A stretch of DNA of 64,000 nucleotides, from positions 1 through 64,000 of the IMG/VR virus record IMGVR_UViG_3300046791_000258; one strand, written 5' to 3'. The notes below the pieces were generated by a model, which saw only the letters and a program-made list of their open reading frames with translations, searched no databases and was not told where the DNA came from. Numbering within the stretch: position 1 is the first letter of the stretch; each line of letters starts with the position of its first letter. The translations under genes and the position numbers were made by a program. This document shows positions 16,521-25,399 of this stretch, piece after piece. This DNA is from a virus.

Positions 16521-18623
16521 ATGACCATGCAGTCCCAGCGCGACGCCGACCGCCAGGAGCGTGAAGCTCGCCGCCGCGAGCAGGGCCAGACGGCGTTTAG
16601 CGGGCCTTCCTGGTGGCAGCGCAACTTCGGGGGTGTGGACCCCACCCATCCCAGCGAACGTGCCCAGAAGGCCTGGGACAGCTCCATGGACGAGTTTATC
16701 CGGTCCGGCCGCTACGCCGCCCAGAACCCGCTCGGGCGCCTCGACGACCAGAGCCGCACGGCGGCCTACGATCCGATGGCCGACTACCCCGATCCGCGCA
16801 ACGCCCAGCCGGTCGACTTCAGCGGTCGGACCTTGTGGGACAACGGTCCGATGGCCAATCAGGGCCAGCCGGTGACCAAGCTGTCGACGGCGCCGGCGAT
16901 CGCCAAGAAGATCAACGCCACCCTGCAGCCGCAGCCGTCGTCGAACTACGACGTGCCGCCCGACGCCTACTCGCCCGACCGCGGGGTCCAGCCGCAGTTC
17001 TCGGACAACTACGACGTGCCGCCCGACGCCCAGGCAGCGCCGGCGCCCCAGGCCTATGCCGGCACCCGCTACCCCGATGAAGACTATCTGCCACCTAGTT
17101 GGTGGCCGACGGCGGCGGCGGTGGCGCCCAGCGTGCCACCCCGGGTGCCGCGGCCGGTCCAGGCGGGCATGATCCCGCCGGCGTGGCTCGACGCGGCGAG
17201 CTCGTGGTTCCGGCGCAAGAAGGCCGAGGGTGGTCCGGTCGGCTACGCCGAGGGCGGACGACCGGATCTGAGCGGCTTCATGCCGCTGACTGCCTTTGGC
17301 GGTCCCGGCAAAGTAAGTGCGGCGCATGCGGTGGTCGGTCAGAACGCACCGATGCCGACGGGATCGCTGGCGGGCGCGCGGAGCGGCGGCGCCGACGACG
17401 GCATGAGCAAGGGTACGTCGGCGATGCTCGGCAACATGATCAAGGGTTTCCGCAAGGGTGCCAACCCCGACAGCGACATCGATCAGCAGATCGCCGACTG
17501 GTCGAAGTATTACGATGGCGGTCCGGTGCGGGGCTACGCCCAGGGCGGCATGTTCGAAGGCGACATGAACACTGAGGGCGCGCTCGGCATGCTCGATCCG
17601 GCGGCCGGTTTGATCGGTGGCATCTTGGGCGGCGGCAAGGAAGGTGGCGGTGGCCTTGGCGATATCGCCAAGCTGCTGTCGCCCCTGGGGATGCTCCTGG
17701 GCGGGGGTGGTGGCGGCGGTCTGTTCGCGCACGGTGGACCGGTCGGCTATGCCGGCGGCGGCGGCATCGAAGATTTCCTGGGCGGTGATGCTCTGGGCGG
17801 TCTCGGCAAGCCGCAGGACGACGACGACTTCAAGCCGCTGTCGGCGTTCGGTGCGCCGTCGAATATCGGCGAGAGCCACGCGGTGGTCGGCCAGAACGCG
17901 CCGGCGCCGTCGATGGGAGGCGGTGGTGGAGGCGGCGGCAGCAGTGGTGGAGGCGGTGGCGGCTTCGGCGACATCCTGAAGATGGGCATGTCGATCTTGC
18001 CTGCGGTGCTGCCGATGTTCAGCGACGAGCGGCTCAAGGACAACATCAAGCCGGTGGGCAAGACGCGCTCGGGCATGAAGGCGATCCAGTTCAACTACAA
18101 GGGATCGCCGCACACCCAGATCGGCTTGTCGGCGCAGGACGTCGAGAAGAAGCGGCCCGAGGCAGTCGGCGAGGTCGGCGGCTACAAGACGGTCGACTAC
18201 AAGAAGGCGCTGATGGCGTTCGGTGGTCCGATCCCGATGATGCGCGGTGGCTATCCCGAGCTCTACACGCGGCCGACCCGCAAGACCTTCTCAACCGGCG
18301 GCGGCGACAACTACGTGCGGCCCGACGGGCGTGGCAATGGCCGCAGCGATCACATCGATGCGTCGCTCTCTCCAGGCGAGTTCGTGATGGATGCCGAGAC
18401 GGTGTCGCTGGCCGGCGACGGCGACAACGATGCTGGCGCGCGCCAAATGGAGAACCTGCGCAAGAACATTCGCGTCCACAAGGGCAGGCAGCTCGCCAAG
18501 GGCAAGTTCTCGCCCAAGGCGAAGCCGGTCGAGAGCTACATGAGCCCCAAGCTCACGGCGGCCGATCGTGCGGCGCATGCCGGCATGAGTGAAGGTCTTG
18601 GTCAGATCGGGAGGCGCAAGTGA
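16521..18623 (+). CDS. Large internal virion protein with peptidase S74-like domain
   Basis: 700 residues behind TGAGGAG. Disordered Pro-rich N-terminus, then Gly-rich blocks with GGPVGYAEGG-type motifs (about 235, 335, 410). Residues about 500-565 hold SDERLKDNIKPVGKTRSG and TQIGLSAQDVEKKRPEAV, the intramolecular-chaperone (S74) core with its Ser and Lys positions. The C-terminal part, with RSDHIDASLSPGEFVMDAET, is a module I know from podovirus internal proteins. S74 is normally C-terminal on fibres, so an internal location is unusual. It may self-cleave or may have lost that activity. Confidence 0.6.
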   Translation: MTMQSQRDADRQEREARRREQGQTAFSGPSWWQRNFGGVDPTHPSERAQKAWDSSMDEFIRSGRYAAQNPLGRLDDQSRTAAYDPMADYPDPRNAQPVDFSGRTLWDNGPMANQGQPVTKLSTAPAIAKKINATLQPQPSSNYDVPPDAYSPDRGVQPQFSDNYDVPPDAQAAPAPQAYAGTRYPDEDYLPPSWWPTAAAVAPSVPPRVPRPVQAGMIPPAWLDAASSWFRRKKAEGGPVGYAEGGRPDLSGFMPLTAFGGPGKVSAAHAVVGQNAPMPTGSLAGARSGGADDGMSKGTSAMLGNMIKGFRKGANPDSDIDQQIADWSKYYDGGPVRGYAQGGMFEGDMNTEGALGMLDPAAGLIGGILGGGKEGGGGLGDIAKLLSPLGMLLGGGGGGGLFAHGGPVGYAGGGGIEDFLGGDALGGLGKPQDDDDFKPLSAFGAPSNIGESHAVVGQNAPAPSMGGGGGGGGSSGGGGGGFGDILKMGMSILPAVLPMFSDERLKDNIKPVGKTRSGMKAIQFNYKGSPHTQIGLSAQDVEKKRPEAVGEVGGYKTVDYKKALMAFGGPIPMMRGGYPELYTRPTRKTFSTGGGDNYVRPDGRGNGRSDHIDASLSPGEFVMDAETVSLAGDGDNDAGARQMENLRKNIRVHKGRQLAKGKFSPKAKPVESYMSPKLTAADRAAHAGMSEGLGQIGRRK

Positions 18624-21109
18624 GCAAGCGGCGCACGGCGTTCGGTCCTCCGCGGCGCAAGCGCGGGCAGAAGGGTATGTTCCTGGGCGGCCTGTTTGGC
18701 GCCGGCAGCACCGCGGGTCCAAGCAGCTCGGGATCGTCGAGCAGCACGACGTCGACGCAGATCGATCCGGGCGGCAACTACACGCCGCTGATGGAGTCGG
18801 TGCTCGGTGTCGGCCAGGGCCTGCTCAACAAGCAGTACGAGGGCTACGACCCGTCCAAGCGCTTCGAAGGCTTCAGCGCCGACCAGACGGCGGCGCAGCA
18901 GGGCGTGCGCGACGCCCAGGGCAACTGGCAGCCCAACTTCAATCAGGCGCAGACCGCGTTGAATGCTGGTCAGGCCGGCGCCGCGGGTGTCGGTGCGGCA
19001 GGCCAGACGGCGTTTGGTACTGCGGCGGCAGGCCCTGGTGGTCTCGGTGCAGCCAACCCGTACCTCAACAAGGCGAGCGGCAGCTGGACCGATCCAGGCA
19101 CCGCCAGCGCCTGGATGAACCCCTACACCAAGAACGTCACCGACGCGACGGCGCAGCAGGCGAACGAGGCGTTCCGCGGGCCCGGTGGTGCTCTCGAAGG
19201 TCTCACCGGTGCGTTCACCGGTGGCGGCGCCGCGCAGTTCGGTCGCGAGCGCATGGGCGACGTCGCGGGCAAGCTCTCGGCCGACTTCGGCCGCGGCCTG
19301 ACGCAGTCGCTCGCGACGGTCAACCAGCAGGGCTACAACCAGGGCCAGACGGCGTTCGGCAACGAGCAGCAGCGCATGGGCCAGCTCGGCCAGACCGCCG
19401 GCGGCCTGGGCGTGCAGGACGTCCAAGCGCAGACCAACCTGGGAACCGCTCAGACCAACGCGGCGGCCACCGGCGCGCGTTCGAACATCGAAGCGGGGCA
19501 AGCCCAGTCGAAGATGGGCCAGGACACTTCGGCGGCGGCCTACAAGGACGCCTCGATGCTCGGCACCAGCGGCGCCACGCAGCAGGCGTTCGGCCAGCAG
19601 GCGAAGGACTTCGACTACCAGCAGAACCGCGAGGCCTACAACTGGGACTTCCAGCGCGCCCAGCAGGCGCAGAGCTTGGCCCAGGGTTGGCAGCTGCCGA
19701 CCACGACCAACAGCACGACGAGCACCCAGCAGCAGACCACCCAGCCGAGCGGCTCGGTGGCCGGCAACATCCTGGGAGCGGCGACGGCGATCGGCGGTCT
19801 GTCGACCGGCAAGGACACCACGGTGGCCGGCGACGTCGGCACGTGGCTGGGCAAGCAGACCGCGGCCGAGGGTGGTCACATCCATGCGGCAACGGGAGGC
19901 CACCTCGCGTTCGGTCCAGGTGGTCAGGTGCCGGTCACCCGCGCGGTACGAGCGCGCGCCCAGCGCCGGCAGCCGGCGATCATGGCCCGCCTGCAGGCCA
20001 TGGGAGGGCCTGGGATCACGCCCGGCCAGACCCCCGGTATGATGCCGCCACCCACCGCGTTCGCGTCTGGCGGCCGGGTTTACCCGGTCCAGAGCCGGAC
20101 CAAGGACTACGAGCTCTATCATCCCTCGATGTGGCAGGAGGACTGGAGCGGCCTCGGCTGGGCGCGCGGTGGGCAGGTCGATGACGACGCGCATGATCGC
20201 GAGATGATCCGCAACGCGGTGTGGGCGCACGAGCGCGCGATGCACGATGCCAACGATCGCCAGCTGACGGCGCTCAAGCGCTTCGCCTTCGGCGGGCCGG
20301 TCGGCTATGCCGAGGGCGGCTCGTCGAACTTCATCCCGGTCGGTGGCGGCACTCGTGTGGCGCCGACGGCGTTCGATGACATGCGCGATCCGCGCGTCGA
20401 TCCGGCGCCCACGAGCATGATGGTGCTGCCGATGGATATTCTGGGCGGTGCAGCGACCGGAGCGGCTGGCACCGGCCAGGGCGGTGTCGGAGGTGCGGGT
20501 GCCGATGCGGCGTCGGAGGGCAGCGCGGCCGCAGGCACCAGCGGCGATGCCGGCAGCGACGGTGGTGGCACCTACGCCTTCGGTGGTCGAGCTCGCTACG
20601 ACGAAGGCGGCCCGAGCGACACCAGCGACTGGTTCGCACAGCGCGATGCGATGCGTCGAGCCAACCTGCGCCAGCGCTTGATGGAGAGCACGCTGCGCAA
20701 CAGCGAACACGAGAGCGAAGCTCGCGCCGATCCGGCCGGCTATTGGGCCGACACTTCGAAGCAGTTCGCGCGCGGTCTGCTGAGCCCGACCACGTTGCTC
20801 GGCGTTCCTGGCAGCGCGCTCAACATGTGGCGCGACTTCGCTGATCTCGAAGGCAAGTCGTCATTGCCGACCTACAGCGGCATGAACCGCTTCCTCGACA
20901 ACACCTTCGGTGATCCACGCACGGCCGGCGGTCGTGGGGGATCGGAGGCGGGTCGCACGTTGGCCAATGCCTTCGGTGTCGGTGCTGGCAATCGTGTTGC
21001 CAGTGGCATCGGTGGCCTGAGCAGGTTGGGCCGCACCCTGGCAGGCGCAGCTCCCTTCGGTGACGCCTGGAACCTCGGCAACGTCCTGCAAAGCGCGTTC
21101 GGTGATTGA
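18620..21109 (+). CDS. Large internal / ejection-type virion protein (829 aa)
   Basis: Starts in the preceding stop (GTGAGC overlap). Low-complexity Ala/Gly/Gln-rich helical body with NPYLNKASGSW and WMNPYTKNVTDATAQQANEAF (about 155-195), a pattern seen in podovirus internal proteins. Five GG-type elements follow (for example FAFGGPVGYAEGGSS near 555 and YAFGGRARYDEGG near 650). The C-terminal 180 residues form a more ordered helical domain. Probably packaged in the head and ejected with DNA; the exact role is unknown. Confidence 0.55.
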   Translation: MSKRRTAFGPPRRKRGQKGMFLGGLFGAGSTAGPSSSGSSSSTTSTQIDPGGNYTPLMESVLGVGQGLLNKQYEGYDPSKRFEGFSADQTAAQQGVRDAQGNWQPNFNQAQTALNAGQAGAAGVGAAGQTAFGTAAAGPGGLGAANPYLNKASGSWTDPGTASAWMNPYTKNVTDATAQQANEAFRGPGGALEGLTGAFTGGGAAQFGRERMGDVAGKLSADFGRGLTQSLATVNQQGYNQGQTAFGNEQQRMGQLGQTAGGLGVQDVQAQTNLGTAQTNAAATGARSNIEAGQAQSKMGQDTSAAAYKDASMLGTSGATQQAFGQQAKDFDYQQNREAYNWDFQRAQQAQSLAQGWQLPTTTNSTTSTQQQTTQPSGSVAGNILGAATAIGGLSTGKDTTVAGDVGTWLGKQTAAEGGHIHAATGGHLAFGPGGQVPVTRAVRARAQRRQPAIMARLQAMGGPGITPGQTPGMMPPPTAFASGGRVYPVQSRTKDYELYHPSMWQEDWSGLGWARGGQVDDDAHDREMIRNAVWAHERAMHDANDRQLTALKRFAFGGPVGYAEGGSSNFIPVGGGTRVAPTAFDDMRDPRVDPAPTSMMVLPMDILGGAATGAAGTGQGGVGGAGADAASEGSAAAGTSGDAGSDGGGTYAFGGRARYDEGGPSDTSDWFAQRDAMRRANLRQRLMESTLRNSEHESEARADPAGYWADTSKQFARGLLSPTTLLGVPGSALNMWRDFADLEGKSSLPTYSGMNRFLDNTFGDPRTAGGRGGSEAGRTLANAFGVGAGNRVASGIGGLSRLGRTLAGAAPFGDAWNLGNVLQSAFGD

Positions 21110-21111
21110 TC

Positions 21112-22617
21112 ATGGCTGAGCCCGATCCCTACGCCGATCCCTATGCCTCGCCAGCTCCGGTCACGGTCCAGGCACCACCGCAGGACTACGGCAACCCGAG
21201 CGCCTACGCGCCGATGCTCGAACGCCACCAGACGGCGTTCAACGAGCGCGAGAAGGAGCGGCAGCAGATCGAGGCCAAGCAGCAGCTCAACACCGACCAG
21301 ATGTCGACCCTCCTGGAGGACGCGGCGAAGACCATCCGCAAGAGCCGCGAGGGCCGCTCGAACCTGCCGATGATCGCGCTCGGCGCCGGCATGATGGGCA
21401 CGCCTGGAGACTTCGGCACCCAGGTCGGTGCCGGCCTGCGCGCGATGGTGCCGCAGATCCAGAAGCAGCGCGAGGACGAGGACAAGACCGAGCTGACGCT
21501 CGCTGAGCTGGGCACCAAGGCGGGCGAGATCCGCAACATGCCGCTCAAGACCAAGCTCGACTATCTGAAGGCGATCCAGCTTGGCGATATCGCGACGATC
21601 CGCGCCATCGAGACCGCGCAAGTGCGCGCCCAGGCGCAGCAGGGCAACAAGAGCGGCACGCTCGATCTCAACACCCAGAAGGCGCACGCCGCGGTGATGC
21701 AGAAGGCCTCGGCCGAGGCCTTCAAGCAGCTCCAGGAGCTGAACAAGGACAACGACTACACCCAGGAGGAGATGCAGAAGGTCTACTCCGATCTGCTCAA
21801 GCAGCAGATCACTCTCCAGGCGGGCGCGTCGGGCATGCAGCTCAACGACGAATACGTCAACAAGGCGCTGCAGGCGCAGATGCCGGGTATGGGTGTCGCG
21901 TCCAACCAGTTCCCCAATCTGGCCGACATGAAGGCAGAGGGCGAAAAGGAAGGCCTGCCGGCGATGCCGCCGACCTACGACACGATGGGCGCCAAGGATC
22001 GCAGCAAGCAGCGCCTGAAGGAGGCTGAGGCTTACCGCAAGGAGAGCACAAAGTGGGACGAGCAGGCCGGCACTGACAAGACCATGGACAACGACCTGCG
22101 CGAGGCCCAGGCGATCATCCAGGCGAACCCCGATCTGATCGGCAAGATCAAGGGTCGCGGTTGGAACATATCGCCGGAAGCGGATCGTCTGGCGAAGATC
22201 CTGGCGCGTCTCGAAACTACCAGCGTACCCAAGGGCCAGGGGCAGATCACCGACTTCGAGCGTCGGCTGTTCAAGGAAGCGCTGCCGACGATGACCAGCA
22301 ACCCGGAGGCTGCGTTGCGCACTCTCCAGGTGATGCGCGACGCCAACAACCGCAGCTCCGAGCAGCGCGCGTTTATGGACAAATACTACCGCACCTATCG
22401 CACGCTCGAAGGCGCGAACACCAAGTGGGAAGAGTACATGAAGTCGCCGACCGGCTCCTACGTGACCGAGCAGGGCGGCAAGCTGGTGCCCAACGCCGAT
22501 CGGATGTCGTCCGACATCTACTTCAAGTGGCAGCGCATGGGCTCGCCGGAAGTTCGCCGGGGGCCAAACGGCGAGTGGATGGTGCGTCGCGACGGTAAGG
22601 TCGAGGTGCTGAAGTGA
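21112..22617 (+). CDS. Coiled-coil internal virion protein (501 aa)
   Basis: ATG 21112 is preferred; the in-frame TTG at 21106 overlaps the previous stop without a better site. The N-terminus is YADPYASP-type and Pro-rich, followed by long Lys/Glu/Gln helices (about 35-260) and a helical C-terminal domain ending in a strand, WMVRRDGKVEVLK. Composition and place between ejection-type proteins suggest an internal virion or ejectosome component. No motif identifies it. Confidence 0.5.
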   Translation: MAEPDPYADPYASPAPVTVQAPPQDYGNPSAYAPMLERHQTAFNEREKERQQIEAKQQLNTDQMSTLLEDAAKTIRKSREGRSNLPMIALGAGMMGTPGDFGTQVGAGLRAMVPQIQKQREDEDKTELTLAELGTKAGEIRNMPLKTKLDYLKAIQLGDIATIRAIETAQVRAQAQQGNKSGTLDLNTQKAHAAVMQKASAEAFKQLQELNKDNDYTQEEMQKVYSDLLKQQITLQAGASGMQLNDEYVNKALQAQMPGMGVASNQFPNLADMKAEGEKEGLPAMPPTYDTMGAKDRSKQRLKEAEAYRKESTKWDEQAGTDKTMDNDLREAQAIIQANPDLIGKIKGRGWNISPEADRLAKILARLETTSVPKGQGQITDFERRLFKEALPTMTSNPEAALRTLQVMRDANNRSSEQRAFMDKYYRTYRTLEGANTKWEEYMKSPTGSYVTEQGGKLVPNADRMSSDIYFKWQRMGSPEVRRGPNGEWMVRRDGKVEVLK

Positions 22618-24527
22618 CCGACCTCAACGACCTGTGGGAGACTGCCCGACCGGTGCAGCCTGGAGGCGGCACGACGGCTGGCACCACCGGGCCGCGGCAG
22701 CCGCAGCAGCAACCCAACACCACCACCGTGGCGCCGGTCGACGAGCAGTGGAATGCCGCCAAGCCGGTGAACCCCGACTACGGCAGCACCGCGGTGCCAG
22801 TGACGGCACCCGATGCGACGTCGGCGCCGCACGACCCCTCCTGGGCCGAGGCGGGGAAGGCGATGGTTGACCCTCGCAAGATCAAGGAATCGCTTGCTCA
22901 GATGGGCCAGGACATCGTCGAGGGTGGCAGCAAGGCGGTACACGATCTGGTCGCTGACCCCCTGGGCGACATCGACAAGAGGCTGAAGCGATCGGCGAAG
23001 TTCCTCGGCTCGCCTGGGCTGAGCTTCGCGCTGCCGTTTATGAACGAGGAGATGCAGGCCAAGGTCAAACAGGTGATGGGTGGAGCGGCGCCGGAAGGCG
23101 ATCCGATCGTCCAGGCTCTGATCGAGCGCTACGGCAGCCTCGATAAATTGCGCAACACGATGTTCAAGGATCCCGGCGGCACGTGGCTCGACATCGCGTC
23201 GATCTTCGCCGGCGGCGAGAGCTTGGCAGCGCGCGGTGCGGCGCAGGGCGTGCGAGGTGCGGGGACGACGGCGAAGATTGCCGGCATCGGCGCGCGTCTC
23301 GATCCGATCACGCTGGCGGCGCGCGGCATCCCCGAGATCGGCCTCCCAGGCCTTGAGAGCGTGGCGTCGAAGGCGATCCCCAAGACCCTGGGCTGGCGCT
23401 CGGGCGTTGGGCCCGAGGTCATCACCGACATCAAGGACATCCACAAGCCGGGCAGTGAGTCCTGGAACAAGTACGGCGAGGAGGGCCCCAAAGACTTCAA
23501 CGACGCCTTCAAGGGCAACGTCACGCCACGTCAGGTCGTCGACCGTGCCGAGCAGGGCATCGACAATATGCGGAGCAGCGCCAACCTCGGCTACGGCCTC
23601 AACAAGGACGAGTGGCTGAACGCTGGTGGCAAGCTCGACATGTCGGTGATCGATCAGGCCGAGAACGACATGCGCGCGAGCCTGCACACCAGTGGCGGGT
23701 CGAGCCTGCTCAGCGAGGAGCAGCGTAAATCTTTCACCAAGATGCAGGAAATCATCGACGAGTTCCGCAAGCGCGGTCCTGGTGGCTGGACGGTCGAAGA
23801 GATGGACGCGCTAAAGCGCAACCTCAACAAGATCTCGGTGCCGCTCGGCGATCGCGAGCTGCTGCGTGTCAGGACGGCTCTCTCCAATTCGGTGAAAGAC
23901 AACATCCTGGCCAATGCGTCGGGCACCAAATACCACGAGTCGATGGGTCAGTATCAGGCGGCGATGACTGACCTCGATGAGATGAAGAGCGCGCTGTCGC
24001 TCGGTAAGGATGCGCCTCAACACACCGTGATGTCGAAGCTGCAGTCGATCCTGCGCAACAACGCGGCGACACAATACGGCACACGTCAGGGGCTGTTCGA
24101 TCTCCTGGAGAAGGAGGGCGGCGTTCGTCTCAAGCCGTGGTTGCTCGGCATGGCGACCAACGTCGATGCGCCGCGCGGCATCACCGGCGCGATCGCTGGC
24201 GGTGGCGGCGGTGGTGCAGGCCTTGGCGCTGCTACCGGTATGCTTTTGGGCGGCCCGGGCGGCGCTGCGGCGGGCGCCGGTGCGGGCGCCATTCTTGGTA
24301 TACCGATGGCGATGGCTGACATGTACGCGCGATCGCCGCGGGTTGCTGCTCGTGTTGGCAGGACGATGGGGGAGCACGGCGACGCCTTCTCGGAGGCCTT
24401 CCCCCTGGCGCGCTACGGCGCCTATTCAACCGGCCACGAGAATCGGGAGGAGGATGAGAAGAAGCGCCAGCACAAGGCGACCGGGGGCACTGTGCGAAAG
24501 GCGGCGTTTTCCAGGTACACGAGATGA
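22614..24527 (+). CDS. Internal / ejection-type virion protein with glycine-rich hydrophobic segment
   Basis: GTG start overlapping the previous stop; 637 residues. The Pro/Thr-rich N-terminus holds two DLWETARPV / DEQWNAAKPV repeats. A helical middle follows, and about 520-565 is a Gly/Ala-rich hydrophobic stretch (GAGLGAATGMLLGGPGGAAA) that could insert in membranes. The end ATGGTVRKAAF carries the GG-type motif shared by neighbouring virion proteins. A role in the DNA-ejection channel is plausible. Confidence 0.5.
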   Translation: MTDLNDLWETARPVQPGGGTTAGTTGPRQPQQQPNTTTVAPVDEQWNAAKPVNPDYGSTAVPVTAPDATSAPHDPSWAEAGKAMVDPRKIKESLAQMGQDIVEGGSKAVHDLVADPLGDIDKRLKRSAKFLGSPGLSFALPFMNEEMQAKVKQVMGGAAPEGDPIVQALIERYGSLDKLRNTMFKDPGGTWLDIASIFAGGESLAARGAAQGVRGAGTTAKIAGIGARLDPITLAARGIPEIGLPGLESVASKAIPKTLGWRSGVGPEVITDIKDIHKPGSESWNKYGEEGPKDFNDAFKGNVTPRQVVDRAEQGIDNMRSSANLGYGLNKDEWLNAGGKLDMSVIDQAENDMRASLHTSGGSSLLSEEQRKSFTKMQEIIDEFRKRGPGGWTVEEMDALKRNLNKISVPLGDRELLRVRTALSNSVKDNILANASGTKYHESMGQYQAAMTDLDEMKSALSLGKDAPQHTVMSKLQSILRNNAATQYGTRQGLFDLLEKEGGVRLKPWLLGMATNVDAPRGITGAIAGGGGGGAGLGAATGMLLGGPGGAAAGAGAGAILGIPMAMADMYARSPRVAARVGRTMGEHGDAFSEAFPLARYGAYSTGHENREEDEKKRQHKATGGTVRKAAFSRYTR

Positions 24528-25399
24528 GCGACATCTGGGGCGCCGACGACGAGGAGAGCCCGCTCAGCCCGTTCAGCGCGGGCGTAGGCGCCGGCATCAA
24601 TCCGGCGGTCAGTCGCGTGCGCCGCAGCTTCTTCACGCCGGTCGGCGTCACGGGCAAGAAGATCCCGCTCAGCAAGGCGATCACTGCCACCGCGCCCAAG
24701 GTTGACATGCCGTCGATCGCCAAGAGCCAGAGCTCGTCGTCGGGTGGTGGTGGCAGCGATGCCGGCGGTATCATGGGCGGCATCGCCAGCCTGTGGAACG
24801 CGCCGTTCGAACAGAAGCGCGCCCAGGAGAAGACGGCCGAGGTCGAGAAGCTGCGCCGCGATGCGCTCGCGATGGCTGCGTCGAACAAGGCGCCGGTGGT
24901 TACTTCCGACGACGCCGCATCGACGTCGAGCGGCACGACCGGCGGCGTGCCCCAGGGCATGCCCCTCCCAGGCGGCAGCTACGAGGCCAAGGCGCGCGCG
25001 CTCGAATCGGGTGGCAACGATGCTGCGGTCAACGCATCGGGCGCAGCCGGTCGCTATCAGTTCATGCCGAGCACGGCCGAGGGACTGATCAAGGCCAACC
25101 CGCATCTCAACATCAGCTCGAACTGGAGGACCAACGCCGACGACCAGGAGAAGCTGATGAAGGTCTACACCGACACCAGCCGCGAGCTCCTGCGCAAGGC
25201 CCTGGGGCGTGAGCCGACCGGCGGCGAGCTGTATGCTCTGCACATGTTCGGGCACGGCAAGGGCCCGACGATCGTGGGCGCGGGGAACGCGCCGCTCGCT
25301 TCTGTGACCAGCGAAGCGGAGCGCTCGGGCAATCCGTGGCTTAAGCGCTTTGCGACAGCTGCTGACCTGATGGCGTACTTCAACAAACGATTCAGTTAG
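24524..25399 (+). CDS. Virion-associated lytic transglycosylase
   Basis: 291 residues. After a low-complexity N-terminus (about 1-145), residues about 158-290 read ALESGGNDAAVNASGAAGRY then QFMPSTAEGLI, the soluble-lytic-transglycosylase pattern. The Glu of ESGG is the expected catalytic acid, and GRYQFMP lies in the substrate groove. YALHMFGHGKGPTIV follows. The enzyme would cut peptidoglycan during DNA entry. It closes the block of ejection proteins and its TAG abuts the next ATG. Confidence 0.75.
   Translation: MSDIWGADDEESPLSPFSAGVGAGINPAVSRVRRSFFTPVGVTGKKIPLSKAITATAPKVDMPSIAKSQSSSSGGGGSDAGGIMGGIASLWNAPFEQKRAQEKTAEVEKLRRDALAMAASNKAPVVTSDDAASTSSGTTGGVPQGMPLPGGSYEAKARALESGGNDAAVNASGAAGRYQFMPSTAEGLIKANPHLNISSNWRTNADDQEKLMKVYTDTSRELLRKALGREPTGGELYALHMFGHGKGPTIVGAGNAPLASVTSEAERSGNPWLKRFATAADLMAYFNKRFS

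Noticed and set aside
18602-20710. 702-codon minus-strand frame opposite the ejection-type gene
   Set aside because: Arg/Leu-rich shadow of the plus-strand codons; it crosses a real gene junction and has no features of a protein.
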